From Crambe crambe (lineage: Eukaryota; Porifera; Demospongiae; Poecilosclerida; Crambeidae): a DNA stretch of 64,000 nt. Position numbers and translations under genes: made by a program. The notes beneath the pieces are model-generated. The model had not been told where the DNA came from. It worked only from the letters and a program-made list of their open reading frames with translations, and did no database searches. Shown in pieces: positions 44,101-50,227 of this stretch. The stretch is taken from contig OZ004588.1 in NCBI GenBank assembly GCA_963924555.1, positions 1,736,001 through 1,800,000 on the forward strand. The letters are read 5' to 3'. The number at the start of each line of letters is the position of its first letter. The stretch's first letter is position 1.

Positions 44101-45601
44101 GAGATATCCAAAGTGTAGTCCTAACAAAGTGTATGCCTGATCCCATTGATGTGCCCCTTCAGTATTTCTCTTTGGAAATTATCCTTGAAGAAATCAGCCT
44201 TTCTTTAGACAGAGGGGTTTTGAGCAAAGAAGAATGCCTTAGAGCAGCAGATAAGCTTTTCTTTAATGAGCATACACTGGATGCAGCTCTCCAGTTCCTA
44301 GATGAAATTTCATCAGTCTTTTATTTCCCCGAGGTTCTGGATGGTGTTGTATTCACTAATCCTCAAGTCCTCTTGGATAAGGTAACTGAGTTGGTGGAGA
44401 TTACCTTTTGCTTGAGAGAAAATGTTGGCTGTAAAACACTTCGTGCACTTTCTGGAAGCTGGCAGAAGTTTAAAGATCATGGCATTGTTAGCTTAGATCT
44501 TTTGCAAGAGAAAGAGTTTAATAAGCATTATGTGCCTGATATCTTTACTCCTGTTCATCTGGTCAAGCTCTTTAAAAAACTTTTCATCATAGCTGATTTT
44601 AGTGCTTCAGAGTACATCATGCCTGCCCTCCTTCCTGTTCTTGAAACTGAGAAGGTTCGTAAATATCGTGTCTCTAAAGATTCACTTGTATCTCCTCTTG
44701 CTCTAGACTTCCCACTTGGAGGTCCTCGTCTTGGTACTTACTGCAGTCTCACTTGCTTTCTTGTCTCCAATGACAACCAGTTTCCTTGTCCTTGGAAAAT
44801 AGTGTTGCTTCCTCGTTCCAACACTCCAGCTTGCCTGAATCGAAACTGCACCCAATTCATGGTGCCAGGTTTCCCTGGCTCTATCACTCTGATTGACACA
44901 TTTACACATTTTGAAATACATATGCACACCGCTAAAGAAGTGTGTAGCAAGATGTGTTCCTTTGTCTCTCAAGCAATTTTTGCAGGTCTGAAGAAAGCAA
45001 CAGTAGTCCTTGGCTACAACAACTCCATCCCATCAAAAGCATTTCTTTGTCCGTGTGATGTTAGTGACCCTCATATCGCCACTTTTAGAGACAGAGTCTG
45101 GACCTGCAGTCGAGACTGCAATGTGTTTGGAGTGCTTACTTCTAGACAATTACTATGGTGTGAACAAGAAGATAATTCACTGTCTACAAATGGTATGTCC
45201 ATGCATACATACTTATACATACACATACATACATATATTCTTATTTGTTTGGTAAGTTAAAATGTTGAATCACAATAATTCTTATTGTACAAGACTTTAT
45301 TTTATCTATTCTCTGTTTATGTACAGCTCCATTGGACCTAAATACAGTACAAAGAGAGTTGTGGGATGTCAAATGCAAGTGGTATAACCTTGGTCTGGAG
45401 CTTGACTTGGACCCTCCTACACTCGCTGCTATCAAGAGCAACTTTCATGGAAATGTTGAAGACTGTTTCAGAGAAGTTCTTCTGAAATGGCTTGAGGTGG
45501 CAACACCATGTCCTTCATGGAAGGCACTAATAAAGTCCCTGAGGTCTCCTGCTGTGGACTTCCCTCAAGTAGCCTCCAAGATCGAAAGCAAATACACTTG
45601 A
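16824..45601 (+). CDS. Multi-Death-domain Roc-like GTPase gene (six-exon model)
   Basis: Joining 16824-17166, 21112-21378, 26762-26995, 33265-33540, 43045-45192 and 45327-45601 gives 3543 nt, or 1180 residues and a stop. Every intron is GT-AG and phase 1, so each of the four middle exons is symmetric and could be gained or skipped without breaking frame. Architecture: residues 1-114 charged tail; 115-203, 204-281 and 282-373 Death-fold modules; 374-1089 Roc-like GTPase with a probable COR-like part; 1090-1180 Death module. DAPK1 and MFHAS1-like proteins pair ROCO GTPases with Death domains, which suggests an intracellular signalling scaffold. The ligand and pathway are unknown. Introns of about 4-10 kb are filled with transposons. 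Extra exons or a split into two genes cannot be excluded without transcripts. Confidence 0.65.
17167..17865 (+). other. Intron 1, first part
   Basis: AT-rich sequence after the donor GTAACT. I see no gene or clear repeat. Confidence 0.5.
17866..17986. mobile_element. MITE, CAGGGTTTTAC ends, 5-bp target duplication
   Basis: The ends CAGGGTTTTAC and GTGAAACCCTG are inverted, and the exact direct repeat ATAGT flanks the element (17861-17865 and 17987-17991). At 121 bp it is too short to encode anything. The ends resemble those of 47116-47288 and 59731-59806. Confidence 0.85.
17992..18777 (+). other. Intron 1, unassigned
   Basis: AT-rich. No feature that I can support beyond short frames under 90 codons. 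Confidence 0.5.
18778..19669. mobile_element. Outer hAT-like element hosting another element
   Basis: The left end CAGTGGTAG and the right end CCGCCACTG are inverted, and both sides carry a TTAAGAAGTACCC-like word near the end. The direct repeat GATGG flanks it (18773-18777 and 19670-19674). The element proper is short (about 155 bp) because 18830-19565 is a second insertion. Confidence 0.78.
18830..19565. mobile_element. Inner hAT-like element nested in 18778-19669
   Basis: The ends CAGGGCCGGATCCAGG and, inverted, CAAGGCTAGATCCAGG enclose 736 bp. The direct repeat ACAGC flanks it (18825-18829 and 19566-19570). It contains a duplicated block (CACTGAGTTATCTAATGTGTGA-type words occur twice near 19185 and 19285). 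No transposase frame, so non-autonomous. A diverged relative lies at 20120-20845. Confidence 0.8.
20120..20845. mobile_element. Diverged relative of the inner element
   Basis: Starts CAGGGCTTGATTTGGATTAT and follows the order of 18830-19565 (GGAGTTGCA, GCACACACTGGACCATGGGG, TTATTTGGAGGA, CAAGCAAGTAGG). The right end is degenerate (GGGGCCAACCATCCCCC). No clear target duplication. Confidence 0.65.
20846..21111 (+). other. End of intron 1
   Basis: No repeat recognised. It ends with the acceptor TTTTGTTTGTAG before exon 2. Confidence 0.5.
21112..21378 (+). CDS. Exon 2: Death-fold module 1
   Basis: The 89 residues (115-203) begin APPLSLSNVVAVLNKLSW after TTTGTTTGTAG and end KLTG at ACAG|GTTAGT, phase 1 on both sides. 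The pattern is that of a Death domain: an amphipathic first helix, W-x-x-V-G-E-I-L in the second, then KYWLLNDPNASWRRL. That signature (aromatic or basic, W or Y, L, a few residues, P-x-x-S-W) is the best-kept part and recurs in exons 3, 4 and 6. Its likely job is homotypic Death-Death interaction. Confidence 0.75.
21965..22290 (+). pseudogene. HIRAN-like ORF inside the pogo-like element, frameshifted
   Basis: The ATG at 21965 opens MAKSVSESQCEVDSC. The next part, CHEYRAIWTAAIGESLCC, resembles the start of HIRAN-like domains found in invertebrate repeat-associated ORFs. The frame then stops in this reading, while the adjacent frame continues with EPTNTIDRYTVAV and VVGHLPKKISRVCSLFL, the core of the same domain. 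A third frame gives DLPQGGLEIPC near 22250. At least two frameshifts (near 22080 and near 22230) therefore break it. HIRAN domains bind DNA ends or branched DNA in HLTF-type proteins. A role in transposition is only a guess. Confidence 0.65.
23670..24797. mobile_element. Insertion with TGACCC/GGGTCA satellite ends
   Basis: It interrupts the transposase between LLLGDYLD and the QAYL segment. The left end AGGGTGGAATG and the inverted right end AGGGTATAGTGACC are similar. Both ends consist of several imperfect copies of a unit like CCCTAGGGTAGAATGACCC with internal GGGTCA/TGACCC palindromes (23670-23850 and 24690-24797). The interior shows no transposase. No convincing target duplication was found, and the family is unknown to me. 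Confidence 0.65.
24196..24499. mobile_element. 304-bp MITE nested inside the insertion
   Basis: A perfect 15-bp inverted repeat, CAGTGGAGTAGGAAT, is at 24196-24210 and inverted at 24485-24499, followed inward by G-rich stretches on both sides. It is hAT-like by its CAGTGG ends. The target duplication is unclear. Confidence 0.8.
25403..26761 (+). other. End of intron 2, no gene seen
   Basis: AT-rich. Short frames only. It ends with the acceptor GTGTCCTCCCCAG. Confidence 0.5.
26762..26995 (+). CDS. Exon 3: Death-fold module 2, shortest
   Basis: The 78 residues (204-281) run from DPSFTSHSLLAALDSV to VTADK. Borders are TCCTCCCCAG| and AAAG|GTAGGT, phase 1 on both sides. The KYYMDTHPNAGWNHLAGRL segment aligns with NDPNASWRRL of exon 2 and NNHPCPSWRHI of exon 4. 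Here the Ser of the P-x-x-S-W motif is Gly. It is some 11-14 residues shorter than its neighbours, mainly between helices 2 and 4 (after LDILFETPWKKRR), so the fold may be altered. Confidence 0.65.
27221..27330. mobile_element. Possible truncated MITE, CAGGGTTTCATAC end
   Basis: CAGGGTTTCATACAGCAGAG followed by G-rich then C-rich blocks resembles the right end of 59731-59806 read in reverse. No second end is found. Confidence 0.4.
27478..28162. repeat. 28-bp minisatellite, hairpin-forming unit
   Basis: About 24 head-to-tail copies of a 28-bp unit (CCAGTGTGTCC, a variable A/G/T base, CCACTATGTGGAGGT, then C or T). Because 28 is not a multiple of three and the unit has no stop in any phase, all three plus frames are open for about 700 nt, giving Cys-rich repeats with a 28-residue period. 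In some units CCTCCAC and GTGGAGG pair around TAT. It lies in intron 3. The spread of variants (CCTCC, CCACC, CCGCC) suggests past unequal exchange. Confidence 0.93.
28190..28806. repeat. Direct repeat, left copy (~615 bp)
   Basis: Matches 30700-31350 in the same orientation, from GTGTTGTCTACTCATAATTA to GTAACAGTTCCCATTG. The pair brackets 1.9 kb containing the transposase relic. The edges lack TG...CA and there are no retroelement signals between them. Confidence 0.85.
28810..28967 (+). CDS. Short ORF with SHOCT-like tail, unknown
   Basis: The frame ends KTIYISQTKELYSLLEV, then GAITDGDFQKVF and a stop. The pattern L-x-x-L-x-x-x-G-x-I-T-x-x-x-F resembles the short C-terminal (SHOCT-type) helix pair found at the ends of many proteins, including some transposon proteins. 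The upstream part lies in the direct repeat, so the real start is unknown. Possibly a fragment carried by a mobile element. Confidence 0.3.
29244..30271 (-). pseudogene. Tc1/IS630-like transposase, decayed
   Basis: Read on the minus strand, the relic would be about 342 residues, normal for this superfamily. The N-terminal helix-turn-helix part (MPKGYSKDLRWRIIWKYLL, then RIKEISRELYVNIRSIERYI) is followed by a second HTH-like region (YLREIQQKLL) and the DDE domain: FIFIDETGSN (first Asp), VVILDNVSIHH (second Asp) and PYSPDLNPIEEAF (Glu), with 34 residues between the last two (DD34E). It is broken by a one-base loss in an A run on the plus strand (29574-29578) and an in-frame stop (29433-29435). 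The natural end is KHAGYM, stop at 29244-29246. Terminal inverted repeats were not found. Confidence 0.85.
30700..31350. repeat. Direct repeat, right copy
   Basis: Counterpart of 28190-28806, with small indels, including an extra segment near 31105-31140. Confidence 0.85.
31351..33264 (+). other. End of intron 3, no gene
   Basis: AT-rich. The stretch 31530-31620 (CTGTAGAAAACAATCTAGC) resembles 12775-12850. TTCTTTTGCCAAC-GATACAG words occur twice (31787, 32800). A short GT/G tract lies at 32957-32984. The acceptor GTTCTCTCCCACAG ends the intron. Confidence 0.5.
33265..33540 (+). CDS. Exon 4: Death-fold module 3
   Basis: The 92 residues (282-373) start DPSLTLTNLTQLLEDVGN and end RYLKG-type at AAAG|GTGAGT, phase 1 on both sides. 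The sequence ECRKACWEWYLNNHPCPSW fits Death helices 4-5 and is nearly the same as the corresponding part of exon 6 (TPCPSWKAL). The end, VLEVLKSRYL, matches the last helix. The loop SSGSE between helices 3 and 4 is polar. Confidence 0.72.
33541..35960. repeat. Tandem duplication at the start of intron 4
   Basis: Two copies, about 33541-34590 and 34598-35960. Each begins with a sequence like AGGTGAATCTGGTTCTCTGT, which in the first copy is the exon-4 donor region. Each continues with a TTG/TTATTG-rich tract, ATTCAAGAATGAGCCTTCAAC, CAGCTGATTC-like words and CATTACATAACCACATACCTC. The second copy therefore carries a decoy donor-like GTGAAT without its exon. It has diverged substantially. Confidence 0.7.
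35961..37019 (+). other. Intron 4, no gene
   Basis: No supported gene. TGACATAAACCCTACATC occurs near 36605 and again in inverted form near 36660-36677. A related direct word, ATTGACAAACCCTACATCAC, lies near 36535. Confidence 0.45.
37020..37376. mobile_element. Left part of a split copy of the 12.85-kb element
   Basis: Matches 12960-13310 (GGTGTGTTTGTTT, ACCTAGTACTGAA, AGCAATTCTCTCC, TGCAGAGCTGA, GATCATCTCCTCTG, TGTGACATCACA). It is interrupted at CACATACTA, and the missing right part resumes at 40624. Confidence 0.75.
37377..38100. repeat. Three tandem ~241-246-bp units
   Basis: The units begin at about 37377, 37617 and 37863 with TCAGAGAGTGCGGTAGC and its own complement (AGAGTGCGGTAGCACTCTCT pairs with itself). 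ATGTAGGGATGACTCGGAC, GGCCGCGCGCGCCGCC, GTTTCAGGACCAGGGAGC and a TTCTTC-rich end follow. The units are nearly identical, so the amplification is recent. The GC-rich GGCCGCGCGCGCC stands out from the AT-rich surroundings. Confidence 0.92.
38101..40623. repeat. Three tandem ~830-870-bp units, each with a giant hairpin
   Basis: Each unit runs from a TTATTATTCTTCTTCTTAG tract through CCATATCTCTCGAACCAC, GCCATCTTTTCTATAATACG, ACGCATGCGCATG and a CTAGCTAGCTAG stretch to a palindrome. The palindromes are at about 38646-38926, 39446-39759 and 40321-40623, with arms of about 125-145 nt around loops of about 30-45 nt. Arms contain GTAGGGATGACCACTGCTC and CTTTGTTCTGTATATCCAGC. Short frames appear in identical form on both strands only because of the palindromes. 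Not coding. Confidence 0.92.
40624..40668. mobile_element. Right part of the split copy
   Basis: CATAAAGTGTAATAGGCTGG and AATTTCGCGTGAAAT correspond to 13310-13345 of the intact element and complete 37020-37376. TATCA occurs at both junctions, but it is also part of the array unit, so it is weak evidence for a target duplication. Confidence 0.68.
40669..41164 (+). other. Intron 4, unassigned
   Basis: No gene seen. GCTAGCT-rich words near 40822 and 40855. Confidence 0.45.
41165..41295 (+). pseudogene. Degenerate copy of part of the GTPase exon, 1
   Basis: GAACTGAAATGGAGAAAGTT, CTCTGGACTTCTCACTTGG, TTACTGCAGTCACACTTGCT and CAAATGACAATCAGTTTAC follow the order of 44641-44790 in exon 5 (the DFPLGGPRLGTYCSLTC region). 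Indels and stops destroy the frame. It lies about 1.8 kb upstream of exon 5 in the same orientation. Confidence 0.75.
41537..41665 (+). pseudogene. Degenerate copy of part of the GTPase exon, 2
   Basis: The same region as the fragment before it (GAACTGAAATGGAGAAAAT, GTTCCTCTTGCTCTGGACTTCC, TCAAATAACAATCAGTTTAC), but with a different internal deletion. Both fragments are followed by AGCTAGTTAACAG and the CATAACCACATACCTC repeat, so they belong to one locally duplicated unit. Confidence 0.72.
41755..41974 (+). CDS. Short ORF, possibly PAS/CheR-fusion-like fragment
   Basis: After a repeat ending GTGATTACAG, the frame reads GRLGEDSKSYVRRVDIKA, RPSSKPNKSQELLLVQIIDE, a polar linker, and DLDIQLDTLKAYHL before the stop. 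By memory, the spacing of R-V-x-I-K-x-R-P, E-L-L-L-V-x-x-x-D-E, then a helix D-L-x-x-x-L-x-x-L-K-x-Y resembles the PAS-to-coiled-coil junction of bacterial CheB/CheR fusion proteins. That would be very odd here. It may be chance, contamination-like transfer, or a decayed exon. Confidence 0.25.
42146..42559. mobile_element. TIR element with TA-type ends
   Basis: The ends TACCATAATCGTATAAATTT and, inverted, TACCGTATTCGTATAAATTT enclose 414 bp. The interior contains AGTTGGGCTGGCGATGCCAG, a word found inverted near 46466. No transposase frame. Confidence 0.75.
42560..43044 (+). other. End of intron 4
   Basis: No gene or repeat recognised. The intron ends TTTCATTGACTACCTGTAG. Confidence 0.5.
43045..45192 (+). 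CDS. Exon 5: Roc-like P-loop GTPase with probable COR-like region
   Basis: The 716 residues (374-1089) are in one uninterrupted exon, phase 1 at both ends. Residues 402-410, GAPGTGKSS, form the Walker A/G1 loop. A long acidic and Ser-rich insert (about residues 465-545) separates it from IDSGGQPQF (about 576-584, the G3 motif of Roc-like GTPases) and IMIVGTHRDE (about 662-670, in place of NKxD). The following QYFSLEIILEEI, LDRGVLSKEECLRAADKL and FYFPEVLDGVVFTNPQVLLDKV resemble the helical/winged-helix part of COR. The C-terminal part is Cys-rich (TYCSLTC, CSRDCNVFG). The expected role is nucleotide-dependent switching of Death-domain assembly. No leucine-rich repeats or kinase domain are seen. 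Confidence 0.75.
45327..45601 (+). CDS. Exon 6: C-terminal Death-fold module
   Basis: The donor ATG|GTATGT at 45193 and the acceptor TTTATGTACAG at 45326 excise a 134-nt intron. The 91 residues (1090-1180) start APLDLNTVQRELWDVKCKWY and contain LGLELDLDPPTLAAIKSN and VLLKWLEVATPCPSWKAL, the clearest Death-domain signature in the gene. They end IESKYT with the stop TGA (45599-45601). A C-terminal Death domain after a ROCO module is the DAPK1 arrangement. Confidence 0.8.
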
Positions 45602-45780
45602 ACATTTTGACAATATTCCTATTCCCTTTTTTCATTTAGTTATTGTATCACAATTCTTTTTGTATAAGGGGACATATGTCCCTCTTGTTATTGTAGTTCA
45701 TATGATGTATCACTCGTTTTATGCTTGCAATAATCTTTTGTTTTGAAAAAAACACATGCGCAACTGGCATCAGGAGCTGA
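45602..45780 (+). other. 3' flank of the gene
   Basis: T-rich. No canonical AATAAA within the first 170 nt. TGCAATAATC (about 45725) might serve as a weak signal. The polyadenylation site is unknown. Confidence 0.3.
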
Positions 45781-46232
45781 GTCTTTCATTCCTTCACTAC
45801 TTTTATACACCTTCACTCCTTCCCTCCTCTCAATCCTTCCTCCCCTCACTATTTCCCTCTTTCCCTCACTCCTTCCTCTTTCTCCTCACTCCTTCTCACT
45901 TCTTCTTCCCTTCGCTCCTTCCCTCCACTCTTACTCCTTCCTTCCTCCCCTCACTCCTTCCTCCTTCCCCTCACTCCTTCCTTCCTCCCCTCACTTCTTC
46001 CTCCTTCCCATCACTCCTTCCTTCCTCCCTCACTCCTTCCTTCTTCCTTTCCCTTTTCCTCTCCTCACTCCTTCCTTCCTCCCCTCACTCATTCCTCTTT
46101 CTCCTCACTCCTTCCTTAAGCTTCCTCCCCTCACTCCTTTTCCCTTCGCTCCTTCCCTCCACTCTTACTCCTTCCTTCCTCTCCTCACTCCTTCCTTCCT
46201 TCTTCCCCCACTCCTCCTTCCTTCCCTCTTTT
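45781..46232. repeat. Pyrimidine-rich minisatellite
   Basis: Imperfect copies of CTCCTTCCTTCCTCCCCTCA over about 450 bp, almost purely C and T on this strand. Long frames (Ser/Leu/Pro/Phe-rich) are artefacts of the composition. It could form triplex DNA downstream of the gene. Confidence 0.93.
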
Positions 46233-47115
46233 CTTCATTCCAGAGACATGAGACACATTTGCTATGTTTAACTTGTTGTGTAGTTATTTCTGAACACAGA
46301 TAAGGGGAGGGTCTCCTATGTGACCATATTTCGTGCATAACCTTTGGCATCTCAGGTTATAGCAGTGCATGAGCCACTAGTCATTGTCCAGTCAATTATA
46401 AAAATTAACATCTGACACAGAAGTCAGCAAAGCTTATACGAATATCTCCAAGGTATACACTAGTCTGGCGTCGCCAGCCCAGCTTTTCTTCATGGTCTTC
46501 TGTATAGCTCGCGTGCCCGCCTAGGTCTTCTGCCACTTGATTCTGTCCACAGTATTTTGCCCTCTTCTGATGACCTGTGTTTACAAGACCTCGGCTTGAG
46601 AGATTGGGACCGAATTGAGCCACAGATAATGATTGTACATAAAGAGCAAACTGCACTGCACTGGTGGTCAAAAGTATTTCAAGAGACCCAGTAGGGTATA
46701 ACAAAGCTAAAATTAAAATAATTTAGCAAAGTGACACAGGTAATCAAATAAGACAGAGTCAGAGTCTGAAACGGATGACAGTTCTTGCAAAAGTTCGTCC
46801 GAGGTGAAATTGGCATTTACATGTCCTTACCACCCAGATTACTGAGAAGAGGTTCCAAATCAAGGGAGACTGAATGCTTGAACGAGTAACAATAACTTTT
46901 CTTTAGCTCACTGATTTCTTTTATGAGCCAGCTTGATTCTAATTTTTATCAGAGAAAAATTGTTTATTTTTTTGTGCATACAATATATTTATTTACCTTC
47001 AACTCCATCACAAATACCCAGGCATCTACACAACAGCTGAAGAGTTGGTACATGGTTCATGCAATGGACAACACTATTAGCATAGCAGCAATTCTTCTTG
47101 CTGACAAACCCAGGT
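46233..47115. other. No recognisable gene
   Basis: Only short frames. The word TAGTCTGGCGTCGCCAGCCC (46463-46482) is shared, inverted, with the TIR element at 42146-42559. Confidence 0.45.
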
Positions 47116-47288
47116 CAGGGTTTATTTTAAGGGGGGGGGGGTGAGGGGGGCTCTGCCCCCCTGGCTTGTCCCCCCTAGGAATTAGCTAGCTTTCGTAATG
47201 AGATTATCACATACATCAGGTTTGTAGTTGCCTCTCCTTAACTTTTTTCACTAGGCATTTGACCCTCCTTAATTAAAATTAAACCCTG
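47116..47288. mobile_element. MITE, CAGGGTTTATTTT ends, 5-bp target duplication
   Basis: The ends CAGGGTTTATTTTAA and, inverted, CAGGGTTTAATTTTAA enclose 173 bp. The direct repeat CAGGT flanks it (47111-47115 and 47289-47293). G-rich then C-rich blocks near the left end (CTCTGCCCCCCTGGC) match the remnant at 14189-14350. Confidence 0.82.
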
Positions 47289-47293
47289 CAGGT

Positions 47294-47619
47294 GGTTTGG
47301 ATAGCCAGTTAGGAGTGTTTTGAGAGTCTGGAATATAGGTAGTCTTTTTTCTTCTTTTTAGGAACAGAGATACACACCTTTCCCGCGAAAAATTACCCGC
47401 GTGCAAGTATAAGCATGCGCATGAGCTAAATGGGTGTGTCCGTGTGGGGGTGAAAGGTTAAACCAGGACTTGAAAAAAATTCTAAGTCAGAAGTAGGTCC
47501 AAAAAAAAATTTGCCCGGGCAGGGCATGCAGATGTAACATGGGAGGGGAAAGCGATCACACGTACCAAGTTCTTCAGCCCATCACACCGCCATCCAGTGC
47601 ATGCATGCAAGGGCTCGGT
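47294..47619. other. Unassigned
   Basis: No supported gene. CCCGCGTGCAAG and GCATGCGCATGAGC near 47395-47425 may be GC-rich regulatory-type sequence. Confidence 0.35.
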
Positions 47620-47770
47620 CTTTGCGCATGCGCATTATGTTCGAGGCTGCAAGGTGGGCATTATTTCCATCAGTAGTTCGAGATGGTGGCATAAGATTAC
47701 AAGTCTGCAGTCAGCGCTAATGAACGAGTGCTCTCACGACCAATTGAGGACAAACTATTAAATGGTAAGC
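47620..47770 (+). promoter_or_regulatory. Promoter-like unit with perfect NRF-1 palindrome
   Basis: TGCGCATGCGCA at 47623-47634, then GGTGGGCATTATTTCCATCA, CGAGATGGTGGC, CTGCAGTCAGCGC and a donor-like AAATG|GTAAGC near 47763. The order matches the units at 2845 and 11062. NRF-1 sites are typical of broad metazoan promoters. Transcription here is inferred, not shown. Confidence 0.5.
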
Positions 47771-48799
47771 TAGGTAATTTTAAAACAATCACTATACATA
47801 CACTGACTAACTCCAAGAAAACATGTCTTTTGCTCCATGATGGAGATCAATATATAACTTTACAAGCTAGAAGCTGCCCATGATAGAAGTATTTTTATTC
47901 CACTATTAAAATCGAAATGTTCAAAAAATAACTACTTCCTGCACAATTTTTAGTAAAGGTGGTCCTGTAGCATCCCTCTCTTAGGCCAAACCAAATAAAT
48001 TTCCTGTTTCTCCATGTTTTTTTGCCAGAATTAAAAAATACAAACAAAACTTTTTCTTTGCTGTGCCAGTCTAATCATAGATATTAAATAGAGAGACTCA
48101 TTTGCTTAAGTTAGGCAACAAAAAATTTGCTCTTTTTAATGGCACACTAGTTAGCAGCTTTATGTAGACCAAGTTAGCTAGGCTGGGTAGCTACTAAATC
48201 TATCTAGTTACATAACTCAGTGTCCTTGTGTTTGTTTTGTTTTCGCATGCAGCATTGGATTTTTCATATTTTTGTGATAAGAAACAGGAAATTTAACTTA
48301 GTGCCACCTGTTGGAAAACTTTAGCACTAACCACATCAATGTTACACTGATTCAGTCCTCTCTCTCATGATAGGGTTCCTGCATTGTCTGGATGTTTGGG
48401 AACCTATCTATGTACGTCTTCCTTCCTTGGTGAGCAAATCATGGATTTGTAGGAGTGCTGGAGAGTCATCTCTTTGAGAGGAATATTCAGGACTCACATT
48501 ATTGACAAACAGGTATGTGCAGTACATTAAAGAAGGACTTTCTGGCTTAAATTCGTGGTCATTTGTGACTTTGTCAATCTTTACCAATTATAATGAAATA
48601 TCATAATGAACTTTGGTAGTTGACTTGCCAAACCACCAAATTGTCCATCCACATGAAAATCTATGCATTATGTAGTGTCACATTGATTAATCCCTCTTCC
48701 TTGAGAACCATCTGAACCTACTCACATGCAAATTCAACTCCCTTCACCCCTTAAATACAAGTTGCATGCATGAATGAAGGGCTCGGTATTATCAGCACA
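47771..48799. other. Presumed transcribed or intronic sequence, no gene
   Basis: The part after the donor-like site shares ACATGTCTTTTGCTCCATGA-type words with the sequence after the SD1 unit. The part at 48555-48720 repeats 8200-8395. No coding frame that I can support. Confidence 0.45.
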
Positions 48800-49215
48800 T
48801 CTTCTAATTGCCCTTCTCCTGTATATCGTCCCATCTCTGTCAGTTGTGGGGGAAATACAAGTTGATGGAGTTAGTAGATATGAACACCTCATGGCCCACC
48901 ACTGTCATTCTATTCTGTGCTTATGACTTTCTAATGTTGAGACCCTTTACCCAGCTAATGTGTATTATACAGGAACTTGACTTTAAATGTTGAGGTGTCT
49001 CTCCAGAGAGGTTGTAGCACTTTCAGTTGATATGATTGTTCCTTTCTGTTTCATAATGGCTCCCTTTCTATTATCAAGCCAGAAATGGAGTGGCGTATCC
49101 TCATAATAACACTTTCAGTCAATATGAGTTTCTGTTTCAATATGAATCCCTTTCTATTGTCCTGTATCAAACCATATTAGTTGAGCTTAGCCTAGGAGGG
49201 TGTGTGTAGGACGAG
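48800..49215. repeat. Module A unit
   Basis: TTGATGGAGTTAGTAGAT, CACCTCATGGCCCACCACTG, GAGACCCTTTACCCAGC, GTCTCTCCAGAGAGGTTG and GGAGGGTGTGTGTAGG in the module A order. The left part is closest to the SD1 copies. Confidence 0.7.
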
Positions 49216-49560
49216 CATGTTTAATAACAGCTTGTCAGTCATGCATCACAAAATCAGTCTGTTTCAGCTGTCATGCAATGTAAGTAAAATAATCAATTTT
49301 AGACCTAATCAGCTGATTAAGATCTTTATGTAAGCAGTGGTGTCATCCATGCATGTGTGAAAGTTTCAGTTCCAGACTGATCCTGTTATTCCATAGAAGA
49401 CTGCAAACTGAATAAAGTCTGTGATATTATCTGATAAGCACTCTGTGATATTATCTGATAAGCAACTCTGAGACATTGCAGTTTTCAGTAAAATTGTATG
49501 CTCTTTGTATATATAGAATCTTCCTCCATTTAAAGATCAGACATGTGTGTTAGTGAACTG
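49070..49560. repeat. Segmental duplication SD4, copy A
   Basis: Matches 58240-58695 in direct orientation (GGAGTGGCGTATCCTCATAA, GTCCTGTATCAAACCATATT, CATGTGTGTTAGTGAACTGG). This copy has an extra repeat of GTGATATTATCTGATAAGCA near 49445. Confidence 0.85.
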
Positions 49561-49792
49561 GAAGAGGTTAGAATCTCTTCCAGAATTGTATGCTCAGCTG
49601 GTCAGGTTTTAAAGTCTGGGGTTGAGATAACATGGGAAATCCCCCTCCCCCTCAACACAAAACATGCACATAATGTATTGCTGCAATCACTAGTAGTTGA
49701 TGTTTTTATACATTACAATTCAATTTTTCACCCCCACCCACATTTTTTTCATTGTTCTAGCTAATCACTGTATGTTGTGTATGCAATTACAG

Positions 49793-49862
49793 AATGAGAT
49801 GATGAAGTCCTCAGGAAGAGGAGCAGTCGTAATCGTCCCTCTAAGAGACCAAACCCTTACAG
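49793..49862 (+). other. Module B exon-like segment (70 nt)
   Basis: Bordered by GTATGCAATTACAG and ACAG|GTAACC. Compared with the 71-nt copies one A is missing (TCAGGAAGAGG), which shifts the frame for most of the segment, so protein coding is unlikely to be conserved. Confidence 0.5.
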
Positions 49863-50227
49863 GTAACCATCAATCCTTCTCACCTTATGATGCTTGTACT
49901 GTGTTTCTTTAAGGTCCATAAAGAAATTCCTTTTTGATGTGGTTTTTGTGATTCAAGCCTCTTTGTGGTTGTATGTACTAGCATGTGGAATCATACTCTT
50001 ATCCTGCTCCCCTTTAGAAGGTGCCAGTACATTATGTTTTCTATGGCTCAAAAGATATCAATATGCCACCTTTTTTCCATGCTAAACAAAGTGTTGATAT
50101 GCCACCCCTCCCGTGCTGTCCTTTCTATTCAACCTCAATACATTTTCTACTAACTCCTTCATATCCACCAACATCCTGTTGTCACATAATTATGTTAATA
50201 TCCCATGCAGGAGAAATGCTACTGTGT

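Noticed and set aside
45743-46303. 186- and 171-codon Ser/Leu/Pro/Phe-rich frames
   Set aside because: They are translations of a CTCCTTCC-type minisatellite and have no other coding evidence.
46405-46704. 99-codon minus-strand frame
   Set aside because: No recognisable motif, and it overlaps a word shared with a TIR element. Not supported.
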